Assembly (NCBI RefSeq): GCF_021018895.1 | Contig: NC_079365.1 | Coordinates: 17,211,001 to 17,275,000, forward strand | DNA length: 64,000 nt | Origin: Seriola aureovittata | Lineage: Eukaryota > Chordata > Actinopteri > Carangiformes > Carangidae | Reading direction: 5' to 3' | In this document: positions 38,542 to 52,247 of the stretch, piece after piece | Layout of the letters: every line of letters starts with the position of its first letter | Position numbering within the stretch: position 1 is the first letter of the stretch | Made by a program: the position numbers and the translations under genes | The notes under the pieces: generated by a model | What the model was told of the DNA's origin: nothing | What the model saw: only the letters and a program-made list of their open reading frames with translations | Databases searched by the model: none

Positions 38542-41500
38542 TGCCTCTTCTCACCTGATTTTTAAAACAGCCCCAGTTTGAGGTAAAGTCTTCTGAGATG
38601 CTCTATGTTGTCATTGGGTCCAGTTCAAGAAATAACCCTAGTACATAAGCTTGGCCCTAACACCAACTGGTTTTCAGGGTTTTTTTCTTTCTTGTTTATA
38701 TATGTAAGTGTAATATAAATTTCTAACAGATCAAATATTCATATGTATGGTGTGTTTCTATAGTAACAATATTAAATAAAATGAAAGCCACAATTTATAA
38801 TACAAATGAGCCGACCTCAGGACACCACTCAAATCAACAAATCAAAGAGGCTGAGGTTGTTATGGCAACATGCTACTGCAACAAACATAGCAGAGGCATC
38901 CACCAACTGTATTTTGGAGTGAGATACAAACCAAACTGAAAATACTACAAAGCAGCCCATCAATATTCAACCTAATGCAACACAATGAAAAGTTTCTCTG
39001 TGCTGAGAAATACGCCCGAGAAGTGAAACCTGCTGATCATTACACTCCTCGATTCAACCCACAACAACCCAAATGAATGGGAAAAAGGTCTGTATTTCGC
39101 TGTGTGTGTATCTGAGGCAGGGAGCAGGGCGTGTTAATATAGTGATGCCAACATGCCCTTTTAATGTTACACAAGCGCCAAGTGCTGAGCTCTACAAAAT
39201 GCCAACAATGGAGCCAGTGTGTCCTGCACTAAATCTTGTTCACTACGCCTGGTTTGTTTTGTATTGAGACCTGGCTAAAACGCACACGGCATATAAATAT
39301 CCCCATTCACTTAGAATTTGTTGCTTGTATTTTTAACATTGAGACTTTAACATTCCAGCCAAGTGGACAGGTTTCTCCTGTAATACTTTTCTTGCATTGT
39401 TCAAGCCTCCACAGAGGTCTGTAGACTCCACTGTTTTCTACTATAACTAGTAGATTAATAATCCAGCAAACAGACATCAAAGAGGTCGCCGGGGCCTGGA
39501 TTTCGCCATTTGTAAAATTTTCATGCCTGCAAAGAAACAAGTTGAGGACGGAGTGGCATTTTTTTTTTAATGATTTACAACCCTACTTTGATCACAAGTT
39601 AACAACTAAACCATCTTCATGACAACTCCACAAACTCCACTGACTAATGAAGAGCTCAAAATGCGGATGGAAGTGTATCTTGTGATAATAATGTTTTTCA
39701 AACTGCTTTTCCAAGGTCAGTTTACAAAATGTTGCACAGAGAACACTGATAGAGTATCAAGGTTTCTTGTTGTGAGTCTTTCTCTTCTCTGGTTGTGCTT
39801 GAAGCAGGTTTAATTATTGTTCTTATTTATCTACTGGGAACAAAGTCACCAACGAACTTGGCTATGTAACCACGCAGAAACATGACTAACTTTTGCTTCA
39901 TAACCTTGACTCTCAGTCCAAATAGTGCAACAATAATATGTTTATTCTGAATTTATCGGCAAGTCTTGTTTAATGCTTCTTAGTTTTCATATCTTATGTT
40001 TGAACCCTTAAACGTACACCTCATCAGTGCTGTGCATCACATATTATTCCATACTTACACAACTTTATACCACTTAGGAATAACTATATGACATTAGAAA
40101 ATCTTAGCTTGTGGCAATGCAAGCATAAAAGGTGAATAAATTCCCCCAGTGGACAGGGACATTATTATGTGCAGGCATGTGTTCAAGATATAGCTTGCTT
40201 CAGCAAACGCCTCATACTCAGTGGCAAATTAAATTAAAATGACCAATAGGGATTAAAGAATAATGTTAGCCAAGTCAAACAATTTTTGTTGCTGGCACTA
40301 ATGAGAACGAGGCATGTGTCAGGTTTTGATTAACATGCCATTTGCATTCGGGGACACAGATCACAAAGATGGTGATGATAAAGGGGTTAAAACAAGCAAT
40401 GTGGTGTATTTTGGCAGTTCCTCATTAAATACAAGTAAAACCTACTTAGATTGTATGGTTCTCTGATTATTAATGTTTCTTGTTCTCATGTCTCTCTCTT
40501 GACAAACTGAGCTCAATCTCAAAGAGACTACCCGATTAAATAAAGATTATATAACCATACTGAACAGCGATCATCCAATCATAATGCAGGCAAAAATAGT
40601 AATTATTTAGTTCTTCGTCAATACTTTCATGGCCTGTTGTATTATTTTTGCCCTACACGGATAATGTGTGATAAATTGTTAAAATGTTAATGCAGATTGG
40701 CTCTGAGTCGCTCTCCCCTGGTTTTTAAATAAATCTCTTATCTTGTAAGTGGATTGCAGCTGATTGCCATTGACTTTTTTAAGGGTTATACTCTTAAAAT
40801 GAAAGTACTATTCATAAGTCATTGCTCAGGACGTATATGTGCAATCACACCTAATGGCATCTTATCTTCAGTCCTCATTTGTTCTCATAATAGAACAAAC
40901 TGGGGGCTGTGTATTAAGCCATATTTTGGAGAAACTACTAATGTTTGCAGCATATTCAGCATATGAGTGGACAGCAGAGAACTGGGTTCTGATGCACAAA
41001 TAGTTTGAGATGTTATGGTTATTTTTAAAATCTTGTTACAGTTGGAGTGAATGGATGAATTCAAGCTGACCAAGGTTTCTGCACCCTAACTACTGGGACA
41101 CATTTAGCATGAAATATAGCTTGAAATATCGCTTCCATGTAGTGAAATTTGCTACTTACCAAGATGACTGTACTCTGAATCCATCTAAGTCTTTTGTGAC
41201 TTGGAGATTAGGATAACAGCACCAGTGTTATTATGTGTAACTACAGTTCGATTTTGTACAGGCATACCTGAAGAAAAAGACTCTTTTGCTTTACACAGAC
41301 TCCTGAACACAGAAGTGATTCAAAGTTAATGCCTCCCTTCTGTTAGATTATACAATAATAAAATCCTTATATGATGATTATATGTTTTTTCCCCCCAGAT
41401 AATTTGGCACCATGTCAAACACAATGAAGGTTATTAACAACAAAGAAACCCATTTACCAAATTGCTTGCAATGCAAATGTGTGATCTTTCTGTACATAGA

Positions 41501-41932
41501 ATGAGTCATGTCCACCTGCAAGAAGCTACTAACAACCACTATGTGCCAATCCCACCACCACAGCTATAAACTGAAACACACCCACAAACTGGCATCTGTG
41601 AGGGATCAAGTCCATGATAGCAGCTCCACTGAGAAACATGTCTAAATAAAAATGACAACATTTATAGATCGAAGCTGAAACTATATATAGACCAAAAGCA
41701 AAAAATGTCAGGGCAAAGGTAAAACTGCGATCAGATGAAAATTACAAAATGACAGAGCAGTCTTTTCTGGCAGGCAGTGTAGGTGTGCACCAGGTAGCCA
41801 GTAATGTGCAGCTGTCAGCACCGCTGAGCCATATCAGGGTTTTAACAAAACCACCACTGAGCTCTCAATGAAGCTAAGCCAACTACGACAGAGAATAGCC
41901 AATCCTGTCTGTCTTTCTCTTTCTTTCTCCAA

Positions 41933-41935
<3 letters not shown>
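38542..41935. other. Intergenic; possible conserved block 40,140-40,420
   Basis: The block containing AATTAAATTAAAATGACCAA, CACTAATGAGAACGAGGC and GATTAACATGCCATTTGC is repeat-free with homeobox-like TAAT sites. The rest is unassigned. Confidence 0.35.
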
Positions 41936-41979
<44 letters not shown>

Positions 41980-42014
41980 ACATATACATACACACACACA
42001 TATACATACACACA

Positions 42015-42064
<50 letters not shown>

Positions 42065-42075
42065 TACACACACAA
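41936..42075. repeat. (CA)n microsatellite with CATA interruptions
   Basis: About 140 bp of CA units interrupted by CATA/TACA groups in a quasi-periodic way. Confidence 0.97.
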
Positions 42076-42113
42076 ACACGTTCAGCTACAAAACTATAAA
42101 TTTTGCAAGGGAT

Positions 42114-42136
42114 GGGGGTGTGGGGTGGGGGGAGGG
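42114..42136 (+). other. G-quadruplex-prone tract
   Basis: G-runs of 5, 4, 6 and 3 separated by TGT, T and A fit the G3+N1-7 rule with four full runs. It lies 40 bp downstream of the CA microsatellite. Confidence 0.75.
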
Positions 42137-45100
42137 TCAAATTAACCAATCTTGAATCTATTCACAGCTGTCCAACAACATGAAAAGAACTGAGCCAGTT
42201 AGAAAAATTGGTCTTCCCTCTCCTGCGTCCCAGTTGTTTTGACTGTCCAAAGCAGCATACCTCTCATTAAATGAGAACAAAGCCTCCGCGCACAGTTACA
42301 GTTTGAGATGGACTGTGTGTTTGATTCATACAATTAATACAATATCAGCAACATGAATAAGATGAATGGCTTTCATTTCCGTTTTCAAAGCGCCCTGTGC
42401 ATAGACGACAGTGTTATTTGGACATGATGTTGCATTATTGTGATGAATCTTGAGGCCTCCACTGAGTTCTCGTCAGTCACGTCAGCCTGATGTGCATTTG
42501 GTTTCGGGAGCTGGCTTTATGGGTACTGAAAAAAAAATGTCACAGAGGACACAGGAACAAAACAAACACACACTGAGAAGGAGCCAGACTATTTTTAATG
42601 ACTGATGTAGGACTTTAAGAAAACGCCACCAAGTTGAGCTGTCATGTTCCATATAAATATCATAATGAACTTTAAAACTTTTTTACTTCCAACTGACTGT
42701 AGGATAACCTCACATATTGCATGATTATTCTAATGTAGTGCTTGTCTAATTTTTGACACTAGTATATTAAATTAAGTATACATTAAAAATTACATTGAAA
42801 AGTGTCCTCAATAATAAAGAGATTGTCAGGATTTTAATCATGTGCGATGGTCCTCCCGTACTGAGCAGCTCCGCTGGTTTGTCTGCCTGCTGGACAGTTT
42901 ATGAGGATGTTTCATTATATGGTGTTCATCACAACCTGACAGACAGGTAAACACACAATAAGTAAACAATTCATCAGTGAATGAATAGATTAACCAGTTG
43001 ATAAATATGTAATATTTGATTAAATGTATGACTACCTCCAATGAATTTGAATAGTACTGTAAGAAAAAAAGGAGTGCCCACATTCTCGGACTGAAATATT
43101 TCTGCAAAAACAACCACTAATGGTCATTAGAGTGGAAAGTAATGAGGCCTGTAAATCTCCCATTTATCTGTCTTGCCATTCCCCTGCCTTGCCAAAACAT
43201 TAACAGAACCTGGTGAGAATGAGCTATTAGCTTTGCCAAAGTACAAGTTTTGGTATTGCCAACTCCTGTCATGTGGACTGAGGTTTTGCAGTAATTACTG
43301 CTGCCATGAAAAAAAATCTCCAGTAAAATCCACTTTTATTGAAAATCTAAATGATATGAGTCAGAATACATCGTTTTCTGTCCAAGGTAGCAGACTCTGT
43401 ATGTTCCCCACTTTGTCTGGTTTGTGGGAAATGTGTTTTCCAGCGAGCAGTGCCAACAGGAACTACACTCTAAGTGCATGTATTTGTTGGTGTAAAATGC
43501 TGGAAAGCACAACTTAAAAAGCATAGATCATCACCAACTTTTATCACATTAAAAACAAAAACTGTGTCCATCCATACACATATTACAAGTGATATTATTT
43601 TTGTTTTCAGATACTACTACAGGTACTTAAAACATGTTAATTTGCTCAGTAACATATAATAGATGTTCAGCTTCTTACTTTTGCTTCTGGCATGCCAAGG
43701 TGTGTTTAAGGAGCAGAGGGAGAGGGTAAGACTAAACCTACTTCCTGCCTTATTTGCCGCCTTGAAAAACTTTCACCGTTTCAATGTCATTCAATGCATT
43801 AACTTCATAAGAAAAAAAGAAAGAACCCGATTCAGTAGAAGTGACACTTTACTGCTCAGACCTTATATATGAGGGACAGTTTTGCCTTCTGAAGGAGAAT
43901 ATGAAGAAGACGATGAGGTCATATATTTAAGGCATCTTTTGTCATGGGAGTTTCAATTTGTGGTTGCAAGAGTTTAAAATTGCAAATTTAAAATCACATT
44001 ACAACAGACTATAGGTCTGGTCCTTATAGGAAGTGAGGGTCTTGTGCATGCACGGTGACTATGTGAGTTATGCTGTATGTTTTCATCTTCCTGGGTAGAA
44101 AATAATATTAGAATGGGGGGGTTGGGTGGTTGAACACTGATCCATAGTCCATTTTTCATCATTTCCTTTTAGTAGCTAAACTGCTGCAACCTGCTGCAGA
44201 GCTCTCCAGTTATCTTCACAAAGATCAGAAAGGCAATATATTTTCATCATGTGTCTTGTGGTCCTAGCCAATTCAAAGATCACCAGCTTAGTGTCTGCAT
44301 TTCACAGACACACTCACCAATCTCTGCTGCTCTGAAGCCTTGACTCAGGACACAGTTGTGTTTATAGATGAAACGCACAGAACAGCAGTTTGTTGAAGCC
44401 ACAACTGTGCGTTTTCTGTCCATTTAGCTGCTTCCCTGCAACCAGAGTGACAAACCTCTAACTTGACACCCCTGAATAGTGAAGGCAGCCTGTCTGTCCA
44501 CAACCATGCATGCGAATTATCACCTGTCATAGAGGTGACCCACACTTCCAGAGGAGCAATGAAATGTAATTTGGAAACAGCACACTTCGACAAGTTAATC
44601 AACACTCTCCCTCATGACAGAGACTTTACCGACTTTGGTTTATATGCCTCGGGCTAATTTTATTGAATGACAGTCCCTGCTCATTATCCGTTTCCAGCTC
44701 ACTTTTCTACCACAGGTTTTCTCTTCCAGGATCATAATTGATTGGATGGTAGTAGGTTGTAATCCAAAACAGCTATAAAATGATAGAAGAGAATATAAAA
44801 ACCACTGGAATGAATTTTGTGAAAAACTGAATTACTGTGTTACAAGTTGAAGTCTGTATAATGATGTGTCATTTAATAGCTTGTGTTACATAGGGAATTA
44901 AGACATGACATTTCATTTTTTAATCAAATCATTTAAGAGATTCAATAGCAAAGATTTCAGCACATTTGGCACCAGCAGAAGGATGATCACTTCTGCTCAA
45001 TGCAGCTTAGAGGTCAAAAACTCTAAATGACAATACCTTAGTATGAAGGAAATCTGCATTGATATAATATTTCAAATCAGATGTAGTTTAATCTCTTTGA

Positions 45101-45311
45101 TTTGGAAAAAATACAATATTTTAAACGAGAGTATGTGTGAAACTAAGGCTATCTTGAACAACTTTTACAATTTACAACAGTTTTCATTAATGTATGTGTT
45201 TAAGTATATAAACTAAAAACAATAGCAAGATGTTTTAATACCCTAATGAACCATGCTAATATGAACTGACCATACATCCATGCATCATCAATGCATTTTT
45301 GACAGGTTATT
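42137..45311. other. Intergenic, no gene recognised
   Basis: Frames at 43173-43517 and 43663-43872 were inspected for splice borders and motifs and give none. Confidence 0.45.
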
Positions 45312-45344
45312 TTTGTATTGTATTGTATAGTATTGTATTGTATT
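45312..45344. repeat. (TTGTA)n pentanucleotide repeat
   Basis: Six TTGTA-type units with one GTATAG variant. Confidence 0.9.
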
Positions 45345-48300
45345 CTTTTCTATTACATTAAGACTTTCTCATTACAGATTAAGATTTAATTTTGAATAGC
45401 ATTTAAACTAGTGGATTTTTTCTTAAATTACTTTAACCTTTTACTAGACACACATTTTTGTGCACAAGCCTGAAAATAACATTGACAAAATAAAATAAAA
45501 TGGTTAGTGTTTTTTGGGATTACAATCATAACCCTGGTTTCCTTTAAAAGGTAACTCAGAGTGAGCATAAGAGCTACTAAACCCAAGTCACAAAGGCACA
45601 TACGCAGTCCTGTAGTCATACCTATTTTTATGGAAAACAGTTTGGAGCCATAGCCACAAGTCTGACTCAATGCTGTGTCAACAGCTGTTGCAGTGATATG
45701 GGGATCCTAAAAACACTTTGCACAGAAGCAGGAGACATGGAGCTTTCAAACGATGTATAATTTGTAAGGGTTGTGTGAACTAGCTGTGTGATCCACTACA
45801 GAACAACACACAGCTAAAATAGTGCTACTAAGGCTAAAGTGTGGCGGTGACGATGTATTTCATGAGGTTAAAATACATTCTTACTGATAAAGAAAATGAA
45901 TAAGCTAAGGTAGTTAAACCTCATTTGTTACTTGTCAGCTTCAATGAGTAAATGATAATAGACCTTTTCAACAGCAGCCATGTTAATGTGCCATGGTGGG
46001 AAAAGCACACGCTTTAATAACATTAACACTGACTCTGTTCTATTCAAGTGTCCCCATAAACCATGACAGTGGGCCAGCATGCACAATATCAGGGCCCCGA
46101 AACTGAGGCAGTTAAATGGGATTCAGTCATGATTCTGTGAAGAAGGCCTATATTCCTTCATATAATAATGCTTAAATAAGAAGCTTTAAAAAACCATTTA
46201 CAAAACCCTAATTTCCACTTTCATCCATATGAAAATCGGCGTACAGGGTCACACAGGAAGTAGTGCATTTGAGCTTTCACAGCTTGCACAAGACGTTAGC
46301 CCCCTTTATTTACAGAATCGACTCTGCAACTGTAAGGTTTTGTTGGTGGTGAGCCCTTACAAACAGGATAAAGGCCAGCAGGATTGAGGTGTAACATGGT
46401 GGAGGAATGAACAGCATCAGATAAGCAAGGATTTCTCTTTTTATTTGTGCACAAAAAAAGGTTCAAAAAGTTACAAAAAACTGTTACAAGTCATACAAGC
46501 ATGCAATGGTGGACACCAAATGCTGCTACTCATCTAGTATATATGCCTAGTCTTTACTAGCTCAATCCAATGGGAGGTACAGGACCACTCCCACAATACA
46601 TTCATATTCATATTTACAGCTTTATCAATATTTACATGCACAAATACAAATTTTGCATTAGACTATTGCCTAATGCAGGATAATCAAAATACATATTAAA
46701 CTCAAGAAATACAAACCAAAAGCCAGACTTAACCAAAAATCCTCTATCCCCTTTCCTCTCTCCTTCTTGGTTCAACCAAACAAGGTAATTGACATCAGCT
46801 GAAGCCCTGTGGCTGCTCTCTCATATGTGCACTCCATAAAAACCTGCTCCCTGAATTAGATCTCAAAGAGAGAGTGGTTGGTAGGGTTCATAAAATAAAA
46901 GTACGACATCACAAAAATGTGTTATCAGCCTGTTTGTCCAAGTTTACGCAGTCAATGAGTATGTGTGTGTTTTTTCACTTCAGTGAGGGAGGTGCTTCCC
47001 AGCTCCCTCACAGCAACCATTCGATCTCCCTGATACAACCTAATCTCTTGCAGGCTATATGCCTGTCAAGTACAAACGCAGCTGTGTAAGTATTTTCTCA
47101 TTGTTATTCTCAAGACAAAGTCAGAAAATGCTGATTTGTATTTGGTTAAACAACCGCAAAGTTAATAGACACGGTGACATCACACTCCTGATAATCATAG
47201 CAGACTACCTGAATACAATTTCATAAAGGATATAACAAAGAACAGAGTGACCTAAATGTGTCTTCAGATATAAAAGAAGAACTGTTCTTCAAGGTGATAC
47301 AGTATATTAGGACAGAGGCTGCGCCCCTTTACTTGAGCCCCGAGTTCACTGGTAAATTGCTGACCATAAACTCTGACAGATTGTTTTCACTGAATGTATT
47401 GCAGTGGATGCTACAGCTACTTTTTTCCGGTAAGAATTAGAGGATCATAATATGACAACTGACAGGTCATATGAGTAAGAGACTTGGAACCTTTTCAGAT
47501 ATGAGGTAAAAGACGTCTTGGGGAATATGAGCAGAGACAATGCATTAAAAGCTTTGTGATTTTCCCAATTAGTTTCTATCTAAGATTAAAATCATGGCTT
47601 TGTGGAATACAAAAAAAGAGGTCATAATAGTTGAGGATTTGTCCCACTTGCCACCAGCGAGAACAGAAAGTGAGAAGGTGGAGGCTGGTAGATGACCCTG
47701 ATTACGAACGTTTCACTTTGATTAGTTTGTCTTTGTGAATTAATGTCTTATGGCAAGTCTCTATAAATAGATGTTGCCTACTCAAGGTTGGCCATTTGGA
47801 GTGTCAAGATTGTGTTAAGGTGACTGGGATGGTACATGCTCCTGTTTTTTTATTTTAAAGTGGGTCACTTATGTGAGAGTGAAACAAGCGTATAACTCAT
47901 GATGAATTTCTTTTAATGTTCGTGGCATATCGGGTAGACAAAAGTGTATAATAGCAGCAGTAGTAGTAACTGAAATAGTAATAATCTAATAATCTATCTA
48001 GGAAGTCATACGACCAGCGCTTTTGTTTTGAAAGAAACTTGTGACAATTACCAAAGCAGATGAAACTAAATGTAATTTGCCATTACTTGGTATTAGACAA
48101 AATTGCAAAATTAACTAGTATAACCATAAGAATAGCTCCAAAAAATCATGAAATCACATCAAATGGAGAAAATTTATATCAACACAGTAACAAGTTGAAA
48201 GTAACCAACAGGGATTTGAAAGAAATACAACATATAGGGGACTTCAATGCTGCTAAAACCTAATTTGATCCTATTTAGAGCAGTGTGTGCAATAGTGATT

Positions 48301-51052
48301 TTGTCGCTTCAAAGTTTGGCCTTCTGAAATGTAAAATATACCTTGGCCACCTCAATAATCGATCCCTCACATTAGTACAATTGGATATGAAAAAAGTAAA
48401 GAAAAGGGATAGGCATTATTTTCCACTATATGTTCCGCAATAAGAGTATTGGATCTCTTATTTTAGCCATTAAAATGCCTGCTCTTCAGTGAGTTACTAA
48501 TGCACCTCCAAACAACAAATTTATTTCCATGTTAATTTATTTTTTTCACTTATTACTTCAGCAAAGACACCTCAGAAATTCACTTGCATAAAGACAAACC
48601 TTTACCCTTTGGTTTCAGCGGCTTTGCTAATATATCTTTGGCCTTTTGGGAAACCGTTTTCTACACTGTCTCGTAGTGAATTATTACACTTTTTACTCTG
48701 AAAGAGGCTCATGCTTTATGGAATAATGATGATGAACACTGGGAAGAAAAACACTGAATCGATACAAATAGGTTTACGGTAGAAGTCAGCTGCTGTGTGG
48801 ATGATATACTCTCAGATGCATTTTAGTCAGGCGACTCATCTGTAAGATACTGCAGACACGTATGCCTCCTCCCACCAGAAAACAAAATGAAATGAAAAAC
48901 TGAAATGAAATACTCTGTAAATGCAATGCTGATCATACGTCGTTGTAAGGATGAATATACAGTTTTCACGAGAATACAAATATTTTGGGAATATTTTAGC
49001 GATTGTTATTACAACAATGAATAAAAAACAAACAAACATCTTCTGTCACTGTCTGTCTACCGTATATCAAAACTAACATTGTCTGCACTAATTTATGTTT
49101 TGACTGATGCAAATGAATAGATACTTTTCAAAATAATGAGTGAATAATTAGTCATAATTAAGTGCGCTAACAAGTGCTGCTGTATTAACCGATTTCTCCA
49201 TACTGGCTTCGTCAGTACTCACTGCATGCCAAGCTTTATTTTAATGATGCTGTCTGTCCCAATCAGTGTCACGCTATTCCTGTAGAGAAAAAAGTCAATT
49301 ATGAACCTTTCAATGTGCCATGCTCTATTGATGCTATTTCTATCTTACACAATTCAACATTCAGTGTCATAATAAAGCAGTAACACACCGGGGACATTCT
49401 TTCAAGTGATTGTAAATCCAGGGGTGGTGCTGCTATAGAAATTTGTTACTAGTAGTACTTCACTGAGGTGCTTTTCATTACAGATATACCTCAATTAATA
49501 CTTTATTTATTTTTCAGCAATTTAAATATCCAATCATATGTGTGTTCATACAAACAAGTGGACATGTGTTTATATAAACATTGATCAGAGTGTATTTAAG
49601 TGCTTTTAATTATGCATTAAGATGCACAACCAGCTAGACATTAAGATGACAACATCAATGCTCATAACTGCACATTAGAGAAGAGAATAAGTAAAACAAT
49701 AAAGTACAACAATTACACTCTCAGTCAGTAAGACTTCTAATCAAATCATCAACACAATAGGAAAACAAAGTGAACATTTTAGTCCTTAGACCACGGGTCA
49801 GCACAATAAATGTCCTGTAAAGCCATCTACTCATTTAAGAGAACCACCCAAAAAAACTGAAAATGCATATTATCCAATGTACAAGATAAATTCCACTCAG
49901 TACACTTGACACCATCTCAGAACAGTAAGAAATCCGTAAGCAGTAAGCTCTGATCAGTATTTTATACAGATGTCCGAATTAATCTGTTTGGTGGCCCAAG
50001 GGTAAAAATTGGCTTCTGGCCTCCTGCTGTCTAATGCACTGTGAATGTAACCTGTTGCCTCCAATTTGGTGCATATTTAAGTATGCTACTCACAGCCTAC
50101 AATAGATGGAGACTTCATATATGCACCTGCAACTATTTATCACCTAACTCTGTTTTTTCTTCGTGTAAGTTCCTTTATGGCAGTTTCCACAACATTATGT
50201 GGGAGCGTGCACCGTTTAAGCATAATTCATAACACAGAAACAGCCATACAGAAATCCTGGGGCTTGAGGGGCCCCTGGACATCTAGAGCCCCAGAGCACC
50301 TACTCACTTTGCCTGCTCGGTAATCCAGCCTTACGTACATGTATTCCCATGTCTACTCTATGTGTCCTTAAGCTCATATCTTATGACACAACCAGCAGGA
50401 GTTTAAACAGAATGCCTAGCTCATGCAAGTGTCTCACTGTAGGAAGATTTGGCATCCTAACTACTGTATGTGGCATTCCCATTTCTACACTACATTCTCA
50501 CTATTCCTCATGAGGATGTTTAAAGGACAGAAATGCTTAGTGTTTGCTACTGCATCAGAAGAGCTTTTTTTGCTATCACTACAGCGAGCGTGAACACTAA
50601 AATGCATGACAATGAAAACGGGGACAGTGATTTCAAACTCTGTATTTGCTCAAGAGTAATAAAACTCACTGTATTCACAGGTGTAACTGGACAGATGTCT
50701 CTTTTTTTGTGGTCTCTTTTGTTCTATATCCATAAATAACTGAGACCACCTTGTGTTTGAAGTCAGATACACGCAAAAATGTTAATAAGCAGTATGCCAT
50801 ACAGTTGTACTTCCGGATGTAGTCTCCCTCAGTAGTTAATTAAAAAGGCATCTTTTTGATCTCATAATAGCCCTGCTGCCAGGGTAAACAAAGCAAGTGA
50901 CAATGACACAATAATGGATTTTTGCATTTCAAGAGAAGATACAACTTTAATACAGGTCTATTTTTAACTGTTTTGTTTAGTAACATATTTAGGTATGGTA
51001 TTTATTTAAATTCTTGGTAAAAGCATCATATCATGCTCTACAAAATCTAGTT
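45345..51052. other. Intergenic, no gene recognised
   Basis: The longest stretch without any named element. A CAG/TAG triplet patch lies at 47954-47972. The block around 50,230-50,340 (GGGGCCCCTGG-like, AGAGCCCCAGAGC) may be repeat-derived but was not identified. Confidence 0.4.
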
Positions 51053-51272
51053 ATTGTTACATCTGCCAAGGAGGTTGTGTTTTCACCCGTGTCTGTTTAT
51101 TTGTCAGCAAAAGGTACTGTACTGATTTTCACTGAACTTGGTAGGGGGATGGGGCATGGGCCAGGGACAAAAGCATACAATTTTGGAACAGATCTATGAA
51201 GTTTGGTGTATGTTGTTTGACATTGGCCTTGGCAGAGGTCTGCACTCTCCGAGTGCCCTTTTAGTTGGTATG
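51053..51272. repeat. Short dispersed repeat with subterminal inverted arms
   Basis: TCTGCCAAGG (51062-51071) and CCTTGGCAGA (51227-51236) are exact reverse complements 156 bp apart. Between them lie TTTCACCCGTGTCTGTTTAT, ACTGAACTTGGTAGGGGGAT and GGGGCATGGGCCAGG. The right end GTCTGCACTCTCCGAGTGCC is a signature of a frequent, internally deleted fish repeat. Confidence 0.75.
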
Positions 51273-51964
51273 TAGTGGTACGTATTTATCTTTTGTTTTG
51301 AGTTTATCATCACTGAACTAAAGACGAGGAATAAGACATTTGCTAACAAAATTTAGGACTGTTTAGGGCAATTTAGGACCACTGGCCTGTCGTCGTCGTC
51401 TCGTTCAGACCAAAGAAACAGGAAATCCCTTTTCTCTGCCCACTTTGTCTTGACTGACAAATAAAGACTTTGTGGTGAAAACTGGCAATTTGAAATTAAA
51501 TAGCTATTGGTAAAAATTGAACTGTAAAATAAAAGCAGACTTTGTAAAATATTGAAATCAAAACTGCTGGAATGAAATAAAAATGACCTGAAATAAACTC
51601 ATTGTGAAAAGAAGCAAGATGAAAAAAACAAACCATAAAAAGTTAAATTTCATTTTCATACTATATCTTAGTCTGAATGGTATGATGGGATTTACATTGA
51701 ATTTCGGAGATAATATTCATTGAAATAGAATTTCAGAATTGTGTTCAACTAAGGAAATTTCAGACAGGACATCTCAAAGAATTAGCACAGTTCATACAGT
51801 ATTGCAACCTTTCAGCCCAGTAACTCAAATACAGTATATTGTATTGCACAAAACAACATTGACTGCACCATTGATACAATTCTGTTATGCTGCTATGAAC
51901 AAGACCTTTAACATGGAAGATTTGTACGTGCACATATTAACACATACTAACCAGCCCTCTGGTT
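51273..51964. other. Gap between the dispersed repeat and the CFAP20DC promoter
   Basis: A CGTCGTCGTCTCG patch is at 51390-51403. The frame at 51739-51987 shows no motif. No evidence was seen of a divergently transcribed neighbour. Confidence 0.4.
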
Positions 51965-52226
51965 TGGTTTCAGTCGTCGGTTGCTGACCCTGTCACAGTT
52001 GCGTCACGTAACCATGGAGACATACCCTGCCTTACCTAACCGTTGTCCCACAACTCTTGCACTGGCCTCCATATTACTCACTTTATGTAAACATAGACTG
52101 TAAAGATGCGCTGCTTTTTCAGTGTATCTATTTGAAACGCGTTGGGATAGCGTAGCAGCCAGAATATTTAATGTGGGTAAATACACACCTGTTTTTCCCC
52201 CTAACGTTCACGTGGAGTTACGTAAA
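51965..52226 (+). promoter_or_regulatory. CFAP20DC promoter / 5' UTR region
   Basis: About 11 CpGs fall in 250 bp, against few in the flanks, suggesting a small unmethylated promoter. It contains a cAMP-response-like TGCGTCACG, an RFX X-box (52008-52021) and an E-box CACGTG just before the start codon. No TATA box is obvious. The transcription start was not determined. Confidence 0.6.
52008..52021 (+). promoter_or_regulatory. RFX X-box-like site upstream of CFAP20DC
   Basis: GTAACCATGGAGAC fits the RFX inverted-repeat consensus GTNRCC-AT-GGYRAC with one mismatch in the right arm. It lies 206 bp before the start codon. RFX factors drive many cilium genes in animals, and proximal X-boxes are usually within a few hundred bases of the start. 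Confidence 0.6.
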
Positions 52227-52247
52227 ATGTTCAGGAATAATTATCAG
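52227..52247 (+). CDS. cfap20dc: CFAP20DC coding exon 1 (residues 1-7)
   Basis: The start codon begins MFRNNYQ, the near-invariant N-terminus of the CFAP20 family, which decides the start. The donor CAG|GTAAGT is a full consensus. The intron that follows is 138 bp and phase 0. Confidence 0.93.

Noticed and set aside
43173..43517. 114-codon plus-strand frame
   Set aside because: AT-driven composition, no motif, no splice signals in phase, and a competing minus-strand frame across the same bases.
51739..52186. Divergent gene sharing the CFAP20DC promoter
   Set aside because: The short frames on both strands have no conserved motif, and no donor site or CpG pattern supports a second start.
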